A DNA stretch of 64,000 nt, from positions 310,001-374,000 of the forward strand of contig JASANG010003119.1 in assembly GCA_030248215.1 (NCBI GenBank), read 5' to 3'. Below, piece after piece: positions 46,130 to 57,741 of the stretch; position 1 is the first letter of the stretch, and each line of letters starts with the position of its first letter. Made by a program: the position numbers and the translations under genes. The notes beneath the pieces are model-generated. The model was not told the origin of the DNA. It did no database searches and saw nothing but the letters and a program-made list of their open reading frames with translations. Source of the stretch: Enoplolaimus lenunculus. Taxonomy: Eukaryota; Nematoda; Enoplea; Enoplida; Thoracostomopsidae.

Positions 46130-46355
46130 TGGACCCGAGCACGGGGCTAACTCACTTTTACTCGCTGACCATAAGTTGGACCGGCTGCTTTGGCCAGTGG
46201 GCATTAGATTTCCGACCACACTGAGCCCGCGGTCTCGGCGTAGGCCGGTATCATGGATGGCATGAAAAGCAGTAATATTAGGGCATCAGTATTTTTGGGA
46301 ATACATACCAATGATACTTTAACATTAATCGATGTCACTGATATAGAAGTTAATG
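46130..46355 (+). other. GC-rich exon-like island
   Basis: After a possible acceptor (GTTCTTATTCGGTTCAG at about 46120) the sequence turns GC- and CpG-rich inside AT-rich surroundings. Two overlapping readings are possible. One is a 48-codon frame (CQIGPEHGANSLLLADHKLD ... PVSWMA) ending at about 46264. The other is a start at 46253 giving MDGMKSSNIRASVFLGIHTN and on to a consensus donor (AATG|gtacgt at 46356). They cannot both be used in one message. It could be a 5' exon of the downstream MEF2 gene, an exon of another gene, or a repeat. No family recognised. Confidence 0.3.
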
Positions 46356-46895
46356 GTACGTTTTGTAAGAAGTATATATACTTGGATATGTTTTGTTTTT
46401 ATAACTCGCTATGTCGTTAGCTGAGATCCTGAACAGCAAGACCTGAAATAAGTTGACTAATTTGTACTATGGTAGTAGTACATATATATCTTTTGCATCT
46501 AAGCACATACGTAGTCTCAAAAGTTTGTCGCCTTTTATCACTAGTTGGTGATCGGTCTTGTCACTTTTGAATCAGTGAAAGCTGAGGCTTAAAATTTAGC
46601 ACATTTTGCGCGTATAATTTGCTCTACTCCTGCATCAAGTTTAGCTTCAACAGCTGCAATAGTTAGTTAGTTCGAAAACCTATTACGAACTGCTGATAGT
46701 TGCTATACACATTTGATAATATGGGCCCTAGCTTATGCATATTTTGATAGCTGATTAAGTAAATAATTGCATAGACCCGAGAGCCGATATTAATAATAAC
46801 CAACTTTACGGAGAAATTTGTGCAATTTTACCTAATTAGAACGGATTTTATTAGTTCGTGATTTAGTTTTGTTTTGTTTTCTTTGTGTCATATTG

Positions 46896-46967
46896 GAATC
46901 AAACTGTGTTTTATTGATCAAGGAAACGTTTGAATCAAACTGTGTTTTATTGATCAAGGAAACGTTT
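46896..46967. repeat. Perfect 36-bp tandem duplication
   Basis: GAATCAAACTGTGTTTTATT plus the following 16 bases occurs twice with no difference, directly against the left end of the next MITE. Identity implies a recent duplication. Confidence 0.85.
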
Positions 46968-47225
46968 AAGCCCTATTCACGCGGGCAACTTTTTGCTTGC
47001 TAGAACTGCAGCTGCAGTTGCATTTTTTCATCAGCCAATAAAAAAGCGGCTGCAGTAAATTCAGTGAACTTGCATGGTTGCTCATACGTGTGAACTAAAT
47101 TCCTAGCTATGATTTTTAATGAATTATTTGATGCTGCAAGTTTTTCTAACGAGGTTTTTGACAAAACTTTGCAAGTGCAAGTTGCAGTTGCAAGTTCTCA
47201 CAGGAAACACTTGCAAGTGTAAATA
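46968..47225. mobile_element. MITE with TTCACACG-type ends
   Basis: AAGCCCTATTCACGCGGGCA at the left; AACACTTGCAAGTGTAAAT at the right; GCAGCTGCAGTTGCA and TTGCAAGTGCAAG inside. Relative of 7788-8092. Confidence 0.55.
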
Positions 47226-47547
47226 TTTCTTTAGTTTCAATATGACAATTGTATTTTTGACCCTAGTCAATTGTTCATGTTCTTTTGCGATTTAACGACT
47301 GTAAAAATGCTTATTCAGTGCTATGTTGACATCGAAGCTTACCGTCTTTGAGACATTTTTGATCTGTTTTAGACGTAATAGAATGGCCTGTTCACGTACG
47401 CTCGATCAGAAATGGCGAGGATTTCTAGCTTTAAAACGTAGGGATACTCACTCATTGGATGGAAATGAAATTATTTTCAAAAGGTTCGAAATTGTATCTC
47501 TTACTTTTTAGAACTCTGACTTAAAATTTATTTTTATCCCGAAACAG

Positions 47548-48097
47548 TTTTGATGCGCAGCCTGCGAACCAATGGTTATTCGCTGAAATGCAACAGCATT
47601 CAGATCAATTGTTCAGTCTACATGAAATGATCTATAGTAGGGATGTGCCGATACTACAATTTTTGCCGATGCGGATGCCGATTCTAATTTAGTAAACCAT
47701 GCTTAATAAGCAGATAGAATACTACATTACATTATTATATGAAGGCTTAAACTCTAACCATCATAAACGATTATAATTTTATAAGAACGGTTAATTTAAA
47801 TTAATTTTTTCAAACACAAATGCAAGAGAGATAACAATTTTTCCGACCAGACACATTGGTGTGCGCCCAGAAATGAAATTTATAGCATTCCAACAGATTG
47901 TTATGTGCAAAAAGTATCGGCAAAGAATCAGCAATTTTTTTGCAGTTCCGTTGCCGATGCCGATATTCACGAAAAGTGCCGATTATTACCGATGCCGATT
48001 AATCGGCACATCCTCCCTAATCTATAAACTGCTGAACTTTTCAGTAAAAAAATTTTTGCTCTCGAGTGGAAAACAATGTTTTAAGCAAATTTTATAA
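47548..48097 (+). pseudogene. Open, exon-like stretch interrupted by a hAT MITE
   Basis: Before the MITE, a frame after an AACAG acceptor reads FDAQPANQWLFAEMQQHSDQ and on to EMIY. After it, from the duplicated target, the same frame resumes as YKLLNFSVKKFLLSSGKQ to a stop at 48097. An earlier open piece at 47377-47484 (MACSRTLDQKWRGFLALKRR) could be an upstream exon, but its donor (gttcga) is poor. Coding status is doubtful; no homologue is known to me. Confidence 0.2.
47638..48019. mobile_element. hAT-type MITE, TAGGGATGTGCCGAT family, complete with target duplication
   Basis: TAGGGATGTGCCGATACTAC and CGATTAATCGGCACATCC bound the element. The flanks ATCTATAG (47630-47637) and ATCTATAA (48020-48027) match at 7 of 8 positions, as expected for hAT insertion. 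Non-coding. Confidence 0.85.
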
Positions 48098-48209
48098 ATT
48101 GGTAATCTAACATAGTGTTTCAATATGCTTCAATGAATTTTGGCTGAAGCTGAGTGCGAGTGAAAAATTTTTGTCTTTCAAGTTTAAAGGGCGGACCAGA
48201 TAAAATTAT

Positions 48210-48615
48210 GGTTCTCTACCGTTACGTCCAAACTTAGCTCGATGCTTGCCCAAAAATTTATCGAATTTCAAAAATAAGCTTCTCATGAGCTACTGTATTT
48301 ATTCCATATCGACGTTTGAAATTTTCAAAAATTAGATTTTGCTGGTGCCAAGATCCGGCCTTGGGACCGAATTTTTTTACAAGAACGGCATAAACAATGT
48401 ATACACCATTCGACGCAGTTTGTCGAGCTGAGTCGAATGATGCTAAATTTATTTTTATCTTAGGGCCAAAACGGTTATACATTGTATCATAGCGCAAAAA
48501 AGTTTGCAAATTCAAGCTGTAATGTAGAATAAATAGAGGAAGTCATGAGAAGCATAGATGCAAAAAAAATTTTTGACATCCGACCATTCTTGGGCGAATG
48601 CCAGCTGGCGGGCGC
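48210..48615. mobile_element. Foldback MITE, CTTCTCATGA type, copy 1
   Basis: TGCTTGCCCAAAAATTTATC and AATAAGCTTCTCATGAGC at the left return inverted as GTCATGAGAAGCATAGATGC and TTCTTGGGCGAATGCCAGC at the right. Inside, ATTCGACGCAGTTTGTCGAG is shared with 51208-51845. Confidence 0.7.
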
Positions 48616-49249
48616 TTAATGAAATCGCATATGTACAATTATTGCAGCATTTTGATCTTGGCATACTGGCTGGCACTTTTGGGAAACTGAAAACTCGTTA
48701 GATCCGGTGTAATAGTGGCCAATTAGCAATGTAATATTTGGTTTCGATATCGCACACTTCCACATTTGATCGCAGTCTGCCAACCACCCTGTTGGTTTAT
48801 ATTCATATACGTGTATTAGTGCTCCCATATATATATATATTAATAAATATTGTTTTTTTCGAACCAGTGACTGCGTCTCATTGCCTTTTTAGGATCGCAA
48901 AATTGTGTATATATTTGGTTCGAGTCTCTGTTGCTAAATTGGTAGGGGTTTATTTTTGTAACGTGAGAGGTACACATATCGAGAAGACAATTCTTGGTAC
49001 GGTACGTTACGTACCATAAATATCGGGCAACAACACTCGACCCAGAGTGCGGTAACAGTGTGCTGGGTAGGGCAGACATGTCGTGTTATTTTTTGGAGTT
49101 ACGATAAATAAGCGTCAGATTAACGTATTTACAACAAAGTTTTCTATTAAAAAGGCATCATGTGAAGAGTATTTAGGGTTAAAGGTGTAGATATGTCGTG
49201 TTTTGAATACCTGTTTGTTCAAGTTGAATATATTTAGTTAGAGCGGGGT

Positions 49250-49755
49250 GCAACTGGAATTCATATTCTGATTAGAATTCCGATTCAAAACGAGGTCCGA
49301 GTCTGAATGCACAGTCAATTGGAGTCGGAATATTGAAATTTTAATTTTAGTCCTACCTGTTGTGATACACGTAAGTTGCAAAAAAATTCTGTATTTATCT
49401 ATTAAATTGCTTTCGATGAGTTAACATCAATAATTGTTTTGATTGTAGTTTTTAGCTTTTACCGAAACAAAACTCATCGCCAATTTGTTCATGCGACGTT
49501 TTTAAAAATTGTTGTCAGCCAACAGACACCCTAAATCAATGTTATATTTGTCAATGCAAATTATTCGTACATTCACAAAATTTCTAGTTTCTACTTCGAT
49601 TACAATTCCGGTATAGATTTGCTGTTTCGATTCCGGCATAATCCAATTCCGCTTTGCATTCGTACAGTCACAAAATTTCTAGTTTCGATTCTGATTACAA
49701 TTCCGGTATAGATTTACTGTTCCGATTCCGGTATAATCCAGGTCCGTTTTGCATC
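49250..49755. mobile_element. hAT-like MITE with an internal duplication
   Basis: GGGGTGCAACTGGAATTC at the left and CGTTTTGCATCCTG at the right. Within it a block of about 95 bp (TCACAAAATTTCTAGTTTC ... ATTCCGGTATAGATTTRCTG) occurs twice in tandem (about 49573-49665 and 49669-49752). Confidence 0.6.
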
Positions 49756-51207
49756 CTGAGTTAAATGGCAACTAAAGTGACCTTTCATTTGTAACGCGTG
49801 GTGGCGAGCAATACAGTACAGAATAGCGCAACCGTAATTTGGCAACTAAGACAATTTCAAATATCAATTATTCCTGGTTGAAATAAAAATTCAATTCCTG
49901 CTTTTTGGTTTTGTTTTGGTAAAATATAGTTGTGTTTGAATACGTATGTTTGCCTAACAAGACGACTCTTGGACAAACCTTGTTGCTTAACAGGAAGCTT
50001 CGAAGTATAGTAGTGAAAGTTTGATTATGTGACGAATACGAAATGTTGAAAGGCATACATTGTTTATTTTTCAAGCTGACAAGAAATAATGTCACATTCA
50101 TTTTTTCTGCTATAGTTTGTTTTTTGTTTAATTTTAACAATCATTCTATTGTTGAACGTTTGTACAACCGTTGCCGAGCCGATGTTGTTGATGACGATGA
50201 TGCTGCTGCTGATGATGTTTAAATTCGTGTTCCAAGATTCAATGAATAAGCAGCTGTATATAAACAAAAATCACGATGCTTTGTTGTGTGTGGTGAACAC
50301 TGTTTTGTTGGTCGTGTGTTTATTTGTAGAGTTTGGCGATATTTTTGTTTTACATTTCAAGTTACTGTACAAACAAGAACAAACTGACCGGAGTCCGGAG
50401 TTTAATAGTACGTACGATCGTTTCCAGCCATCGCAGAGAATTTATTTTTGGTCATTAGTTTTTGTTGCTTTGTGTCATTGTTTATGGTTTTAAGAGAGTT
50501 TTTTGTTCATTTTTTTGCTAGCGATGGTTTATTTGTTGATTTTGTTGTTGTTGTTGTTTTCTTTCGTTTTATTGTTTAGTTTCCTGTCGGTTGAGATTTG
50601 AAGTTTTCAATTAACCAATTTAGAGTGTGGAAACAGTTGTCTTGTTCGTAAGTGCGGGTTTACCGAGGGTCCAGATTTAGTGCTTGTGCTAGTTTTCGCG
50701 GTCTGTCAGTGACATTTGCAATTTTTTTGCTTGTGAGCTTATGCGGCAACGAAAACGTAAGATGATAAGAGCATGTGGAAATTAGTATCTTTAGAGTGTA
50801 AGAAATTAAAAAAACACGGCTGTTCTACACTTGCCCATATTTGAGGTTCAGCCTTAGGTTCAAGTTAAAGGTTTTATGTTTAAACAACGGTTAGGCTTAG
50901 GTAAGCTTGTTCCGAAACCGTAAATGAAAGCATGTGTGAGGAAAGTATCTAGAGTTGACTATTCCGTTGATGAGGCAGTATGTTATGAATAAAATTATCT
51001 TTCGGTACATACAGTTCAAAAAAATTAATCATGACGAGTATAACACAAAGCAATCAAAACGCAAGTTTTTATTCTTTCTAAGGCGGGGGGGGGGGGTGAG
51101 GAACGCTTAGCACTGCCCTGAGTGAGAAAAATAGTATAACCTCTATCGTGGTTTCAACGATTATTTTGGCAATTTGGCACTGAGCTTGAATTTTCCAAGT
51201 GCTTCAA
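49756..51207. other. No gene seen
   Basis: AT-rich DNA with GTT/TTG runs. The 114-codon frame at 50149-50493 is the longest unexplained frame of this interval, but its Met/Leu/Val-rich start comes from a (GAT)n-like run (ATGATGCTGCTGCTGATGAT), and it has no splice context or domain. A CTTAGGC-containing remnant lies at about 50850-50920, and a poly-G run at about 51083. Confidence 0.4.
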
Positions 51208-51845
51208 TTTTCAGATCTTTTCCGTTATCCCCAGCTCGCGTTTACCCAATAAATGATTCGATTTTGAAAATTTTTGCATATTTCAGCTTCTCATGACCAC
51301 CTTTGGTCATTCCACATCCAACATTGAATTTTAACAAATTCGATTTTTTAAAGTCCCAAGATCCCCATAGGGATCCAAGAAATTTTGTCAAAAGGTTTGA
51401 CAATTTATATTTCATTCGATTGATGCAGCTTGCGGAGCTGAGTCCAATAGTGGTAAGTTTTGTGCAATCAGACAATTGGTTAACGAGTTATTTTCATATA
51501 ACTGATTTGGCGCGCTGACAACGATTTAGGACAGTGCCAAATTAGTTAGTTGACCATAATTCGTTAACCCATCGTCTAATTACGAACAATTTAATACCAT
51601 CCGACTGAGCTCTGCAAGCTGCGTCCTATGGTATATAAATTGTCAAACTTTTTGACAAAATTTTTTTGGGTCACACAGGAGACCTTGGGAACTTAAAAAA
51701 TTGAATTTTTCAAAAATTCAAATTGAGGCGTAGAATTATCAAGGGAGGTCATGAGAAGCTCAAATATGTAAAAAATTTTAAAATCAAACCATTTTTGGGT
51801 AAACGCAGGCTGGTGGGTGGCGTTGCGGAAAAGATCCCAATTTTC
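51208..51845. mobile_element. Foldback MITE, CTTCTCATGA type, copy 2 (long)
   Basis: CAGCTTCTCATGACCACCTT at the left and GGAGGTCATGAGAAGCTCA at the right; inner arms ATTTTGTCAAAAGGTTTGAC and GTCAAACTTTTTGACAAAAT are inverted as well, giving a long hairpin. Confidence 0.75.
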
Positions 51846-52489
51846 TTGCTTGCAATAAAATTTTCTAGTATCAATGAAGTGCAGTTACATTTACGCAACT
51901 TGCATCATATCTTAGAAATGTCAAAATATGTAGGCTATTAACGAAAGTGGTTGAAATGGTGGGATAAAATACGTAACCTATTTAGAGATCGTTCCGACGT
52001 AGATAATTTTGAAAAAATACCGAAGTGTTAAATGCTGCCAAAGTACCAACCAAAGCCGGCTGTTTTCTTCAACCGAACCTAGTATTATTAGCTAACTATG
52101 TTTACGTTTTTGAGATCATAGCGATTGGATTTTCGTTTTGACTAATAAATTCAATAGCTGAATTAAACGTACATACGTAAATACACAAGCTTGCTGCTTG
52201 AACACACTACACGCATTTCGGTTTACGTGCTGGTTTCTATTGAATGCCGCCTTATCTTTGATTTTACCAAATTTATATCTAAACTGATGCGTAATCGTCG
52301 CTTAGTTTTTGTTAGAAGATGCGTTCAGCTGTAAAAACCAGTCCAAATACAAATATATACGTCAATGTTTGCATAGTTTACGACGGCGTTGAGCTATGTT
52401 GTTTTTGGATCAGTCGTAGTAACGTCAAAATGGTAAATGGCTCATCTCCAACAGTTATATATTTAAGTTGGCTATAGGGTTCTTGTTCG

Positions 52490-52800
52490 TTATTCCCCGC
52501 CACCTTGCCGTTTATTAATAATCGTTGGATTTTGAAATTTTTTGCATATTTGTTGAGCGTCTCATAATCTATCCTGATAATTTCAAGCCAATTTTGAATT
52601 TTCGCAAAATACTATATTTTGAAGTCTTAAGGTTTGCTTTTGGCGCTGTACCTCTTGGAACCGTTAACTTTCCGATCTTTTTGATTATCCCCGTAGTCAG
52701 CGTTTGCCCAAAAACAGTTGGATTTTGAAAATTGTTGCATATTTGAGCTTCTCGTGACCTTGACCTTTAGGGGGCATTTTTAGCAATTTTTTTAATATTT
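52490..52800. mobile_element. Foldback MITE, CTTCTCATGA type, degraded
   Basis: Repeated GTTGGATTTTGAAA and TTTGCATATTTGAGCTTCTC words, GTTTGCCCAAAAACAG and TTATCCCC flanks match the outer arm of 51208. It appears to consist of two arm pieces in the same orientation. Confidence 0.5.
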
Positions 52801-53474
52801 TAACACTGACCGATCGTGCTGAAGACGCCTTGTTTTCAACTATTTCATTGGAAAACACTTTGTTGGCTTTAAATAATCTACTTGCATGCCAAAATTGTCA
52901 GCATGGTAAGGCTGGAGGGGAGGGGATATATCTTCCCACCCCCTCAGGGACCGCCATTGTATTTATCATTTTTAGGGAACCCAGGAGCGTGTAGAAGGTC
53001 CCCCTTGTACATATACGGACACCTGCCGGCACCCACAATAGTAACAATGTATTAGGTCGATTAATTCACTAAAATAGTCATCATTTGATGATTTTTGAAG
53101 TGCCTCATCATCGTACTTGACTTGACCTGGAAGGTAACTCTATAGAACATGTCCAGGTGCAAATTGGTCAGGTGCTAACTTTAGCTTACATAATTCGAAC
53201 TGTTTGGCTTTTACCGAAAATACCATTATGCTGTATCGTCTCCTAGGCATACAAAAAGACTTCGTATGTTAATAACGATCATATGAAATTCTTAGTGTAT
53301 CTAATGTGTATGCTTGCAATTATGTATGTATTTATTCGTTTTATGCAAAAAATATTTTCGCTTTAGACTGCATTCGTTCGATAAGGTTGCTTACTGAAGT
53401 TGGATGGATACTAACTTCCTGTACATTCAAAGTTATTTTGAACCTAAAGCGTATATTGTGTAGTGTGTATCTTG
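52801..53474. other. No gene seen
   Basis: Unique AT-rich DNA. A GGAGGGGAGGGG and CCCACCCCCT stretch at about 52913-52946 is notable only for composition. Confidence 0.35.
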
Positions 53475-53775
53475 TAGGCCAATCTGCTATTCAGGCCAAT
53501 TACTAATTGGTCTATGTCAATCTGTTATTTGATGTAATAGCAGTTTGACTTGGACTAAACTGCAATTGAACTGACAGACCAATCAGATGTGATTATTTGG
53601 ACAGACACAAACATAATACCGTTAACCAATCAGCGCTGGTCTTACATCACTGCTGTTTTGCGACATCTCACAATCGCTATTTGGCATATGCCAAACTGCT
53701 GTTTGCTTCGAATTGCAGATTGGATTAGGCAAATTGGCATTTGGCCTAATAGCATATTGACCTGCGATATATACA
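53475..53775. mobile_element. Foldback MITE, TAGGCCAATCTGCT type, complete
   Basis: GTAGGCCAATCTGCTATTCA at the left is mirrored by TGGCCTAATAGCATATTGAC and CTGCGATATA at the right. The interior alternates CAATTTG/CAAATTG and GCAGTTTG/CAAACTGC words. Relative of 43140-43400. Confidence 0.75.
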
Positions 53776-54217
53776 ACAAATCGTGGGAGAATAAAGAATA
53801 CCGTGTACAGTAATTTGTGGTTATTTTCATATTTTTTCAACAAGAACCAATCGTGATAGGCTTGTTTTGCATGCCGAGGCCGGGGCCAGGCCCCGGGGTG
53901 TCGTGTAGTTGCCCTTGTCTAATTCTATAAGTTACCAATTTATTGCTAGCTTGTTTAAACCATAATTTGTCGAATCAGAACCAGTATCCCGTTTCGATGC
54001 TGTGCCTGTTTTGAAGTTGTGTTTCGCGTTGTATTTTTATTTTTGGCGAATTTGTTTTGTGCATGCGATAACATAATAATTATGAAATATTGCTAGTTTG
54101 TATTCGGTTTTTGATTGTGAGTGCTAATTGGAACAGACCTGTGTAAGTCTTCTTTTGACTGTTGTACTACTACGTTCATGTGTATATAAATGCGTATGTA
54201 TGTACATATCTTCTATG

Positions 54218-54594
54218 CAGGGTGCAACCGGAATTACAATTTACCGGAACCGGAACCGGAAAGTGAAAAATGCATTTCACTAAAAATTTCATTTTAATCT
54301 TATTTTTTTGCTCTATTATTTGTGAAATATATACGTAGCCTTAGTCGAACATAGGTATTTATTTTATTTGTTGTGTTCTAGATTTTCATCATCGACTGAA
54401 GTGAAATCCACCATCAATGGGTTATATTCGGAGTACGTACAAGTGGCTTTCAAAAGAGATTCTTAAAAATTAGCACAGTTAAGAAAACGGCCAAATTATA
54501 ACACCGGAGTTTTTAAATCCGGTAAAAATTTACCGGAACCGGAACCGGAAGGTCAAAATGCCGGAACCGAAACCGGAATCTCGGTTGCACCCTG
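54218..54594. mobile_element. hAT-type MITE, CAGGGTGCAACCG ends, complete
   Basis: CAGGGTGCAACCGGAATTAC and GAATCTCGGTTGCACCCTG are clean inverted ends, and GGAACCGGAACCGG words lie inside both. The flanks CTTCTATG and CTTATATG agree at 7 of 8 positions, a typical hAT target duplication. Confidence 0.85.
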
Positions 54595-54689
54595 CTTATA
54601 TGTACATACGGTTGGTCCCACTTTTCATTGTAACAGTTATTTCAAGCACTCAATGATGTGCTGGTCGCTGTATTGTTAACGAATTTACG

Positions 54690-55190
54690 ATAACTCGTCA
54701 TCCGGACAGTTTGTCAGCAGTCGAACCGTAATCATAATCCTATGCCCAATCCTAAGTGTAATGGTGGGAGATAAATTGTCGAGTCGACGAGATTTCAGAT
54801 TACAGGATGTCACAGTTGGCGAACTCTCGTAAACCCATCGTCAATATCGGGTTTTGCCATTTGACAGTCGGATTTTTATTCGAAACACACGAAATGATTA
54901 TCGATAAGCAGAGACTAACTTGAAAACCACCAATTTCGCAGTGTCATACGGAGCTGGAAACCATGAAAATAGTCATAAAGTATAGGGCCATCTTAACAGT
55001 TCGTTGAACTTGGCCTTCAATCGTTACTATGAGGTATCAGAGCAACTAGAAGCCCGCCATCTCGTCGACGTGATAATTTGTGGCCTGGTTTTGGTTTTGT
55101 AGGCTTGGGCTGCACAGATCTCGGGCGACTTCGGGTCGGTAAGACGGCGGGACGACAAGTTGTCTGAGTCGACGAAATGTTGGCCTACGA
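54690..55190. mobile_element. Putative foldback element, GTCGACTCGACAA type
   Basis: GATAAATTGTCGAGTCGACG near the left and TCTCGTCGACGTGATAATTT plus GACAAGTTGTCTGAGTCGAC near the right. CCCAATCCTAAGTGTAAT links it to a similar segment at 62130-62330. Boundaries are uncertain. Confidence 0.45.
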
Positions 55191-55766
55191 ATAGTCGTAT
55201 ACATATATATATTCTCAACGCGAGCGTTTTAGCGCAGATTAGGAAGCCGAGAATTTACACGAAAGATGTCAACATACAGTGGTTAAGGTCATTTTTATCT
55301 GTCATAGTGTATATATAGAGATACCTTTACAGGTTTTTGCTATTAATTCGAAATATTCGTTGAACGTTATTATTGTTATAACTGTGCTTGGTGAGGTGTG
55401 CCAATGAGACACTGTGTGTTCACATTGGATTTTTAAGCTTTATCAATATTTAGCGTGACCGTATTACAGAGTTAGGTATGCGTACGCATGTTTTCGTTTA
55501 TCAAAATTGGTTTATATAAATAGTTAGACGATAAAGCACGTATCTTTGTTATCACATAGTACGCATAGTTTTTTTGGCGAAGATTGGAAATCTAAGCCAG
55601 TTTTCTATGGAATATTGCATAGTTTTTGGGGACTAGACAGGAGCTTTTAGCGATATCGGACTGTGGTAAACATAAGTCCCTGTTTTAAAGTAACTTAAGG
55701 TTTCGTTTTAGCTTCAAAAATGTAGCCTTCCTGAAACAGTGAGCACCGGACAACAGTTTCCGGTGT
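55191..55766. other. No gene seen
   Basis: AT-rich unique DNA with no exon or clear repeat. Confidence 0.35.
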
Positions 55767-56605
55767 CGCGTGCAAAAATAACCCGCGGACACATTTTTGT
55801 TGGGTCAGATTTTTAACCCCATTAAAAAGAGGTTCTTCCGGTCATTTTTACACAGCGTCACATTAAAAATGACTCCCATTAAAAAGAGATCAACGGTCAG
55901 GGGTCAGTTTACACAGCACTGTTGTAAATTATCCCCCTGTGTAAAAATTACTTCCCGCAGGCGAATATTCTTAAGCGTAATGACAGTTTAATTTAGATGA
56001 CTAAACTAAGCAAACCATTTCAATCGTTCATGATTAGAGGTCCATACGATGAAGCTAAATTAAGTTCAAGAAAAACATATTTACTAATTATTCCGCGTGC
56101 CTGAGATGTGGATGCCTTGTAAAAATGAAAGTAGCTGTTTCAAATATTTAAAGTTTGCGACTGGAACTGCAATATCTTACAACAACATCTTACGGTAGAA
56201 CAGGGTCGGACTAAAAGCTGCTCGTCTCTTAAAGTCAAATTTCAGACATTTTTGCAATGGTAAATCAGTAATTTTTTTAGTTGGGAGTCCGAGGATGGAA
56301 AAGTTTCGAGTTCTAATTAAGGCCGTCTAAATTTTTACGGACTGAATGGATGAACTGTTTCTTAACAAGGAGCGTGTAGGTCATTTCAGCTGCCACATCT
56401 GGCTGAACTGAAACGAGAATCATTTTTTCATAAGGGTCGGTATGTCACATATAGAATGGTTGTGCACAAATGACCGGGAGTATCGCTTTAATGGGGGTGA
56501 TTTTTTCATACGACAGTACTACTTTTAAAAACCTGACCCCCATAAAAATGTGTCGGGGGGTATTTTTTGGTGGATATTTTTTCGTGCGACACTGGCTCTT
56601 AAAAC
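55767..56605. mobile_element. Foldback DNA element of about 840 bp
   Basis: GTGTCGCGTGCAAAAATAAC, then GGACACATTTTTGTTGGGTC at the left returns inverted as AACCTGACCCCCATAAAAAT, GTGTCGGGGGG and TTTTCGTGCGACAC at the right; the imperfect arms exceed 100 bp. Near the left end CCCATTAAAAAGAG is repeated. The overlapping opposite frames at 56445-56801 are by-products. No transposase seen. Confidence 0.65.
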
Positions 56606-57741
56606 ATTTTTTCTCACGGGTTAGGCTTAGGTCTCGCAATAGCTTACTGGGCGTTTCTAAGCCCAATGCCATACCTTCAGTCGGGATCAGATACCCCATT
56701 GGACTAAACTCAAAATCGAATTTTACGTATCCCCCATTGATTTGCATATGTTTCGCGCTGGCAACGAACGTGGTCCAGATCTTAATGACGTCATAAGGCA
56801 ATTGTGTAGCCAGCGGTATTTAGTGGGTCAACGACCTTTGTGAATTTTTTATATGGGTTTGGCAACTTTCTCAGATGACGAAACAGGAAAACCCCTTTTA
56901 AAACTTTTGCAAAACACAGTATGCTTCTAAATTAATGTGCTTCATGTGAACTGCAAATCGTTTCGTTGTTTCCGGTTTAATATCCGGCAAAAACCAAAAT
57001 CCGTATCCGGTTCCGGTATTCTGTATAAACATACCGGATACTGGTTACTTACGGTTGTGATCTCGAATACTAAATCCAAACACTGTTTTTGACAAGTAGA
57101 CATATATATTTAACATCTTGCTGTGACTTTAAACAGTTCTCATATTTACATATATACCAACTATATATATATCCGGTTAATATCTGGTTCTGGTTCCGGT
57201 AAAAATTCAATATCCTGTTCCGGTATTCGGTCGGTAAATTAATATTTAGTCGCGTAGCCTGCTTGTAAGGGAAGTATTACTAGCAAGAACACTGCGCCAT
57301 GTATGGTAGTATGTTTCGTTATTGGCACTGGTACAGGCCCTTAGCCTGCTCACCTTGCTAGGGGGGCTAAAAATTTTTCAGGAAGGGCATTTAAAGGTTT
57401 TCAACGATCTACAGGCAAGGTTGAAAATGTTCTAAGGGGGCCAAAATTTTTCCAGGGGGGGGCTGAGTCCCCCCGGCCCACCTCTTGGCTACGGGACCAC
57501 ACTGATACGCCTGGCTGTAACTGCGTTGGTGTTCTGGTATTGTAAAAGTTTGTTTGTAGAGTTTGTTGTTTAGTTTAGCTGCTTCAAGACCATTATACTG
57601 TTGTTTGGGTGTTTACCGTTGAGGCAAGATAAACCAGTTAAATACGTACGTGCGAGCTAATGTATTGTACTGATTTGTTGGCAGTAAATAAATATTGAGT
57701 GCCTTCTGTTTACGAATTTGGTTTGAACTATCGTTTCATGT
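56606..57741. other. Old hAT and GGGGGG-type repeat remnants, no gene
   Basis: 56960-57230 has TAATATCCGGCAAAAACC, CCGTATCCGGTTCCGG and a mirrored ATATCCGGTTAATATCTGG, a decayed relative of 17445-17920. 57350-57500 has CTGCTCACCTTGCTAGGGGG and CCCACCTCTTGGCTACGGGA, an inverted-end repeat related to 61680-61865. The rest shows nothing. Confidence 0.45.

Noticed and set aside
50149-50493. 114-codon frame rich in Met, Leu and Val
   Set aside because: No splice context or domain; its beginning is a GATGAT/CTGCTG run and the rest is GT-rich low-complexity DNA.
56445-56801. Opposing 108- and 118-codon frames
   Set aside because: They overlap each other and the arm of a foldback element; mirror-image open frames are expected there.
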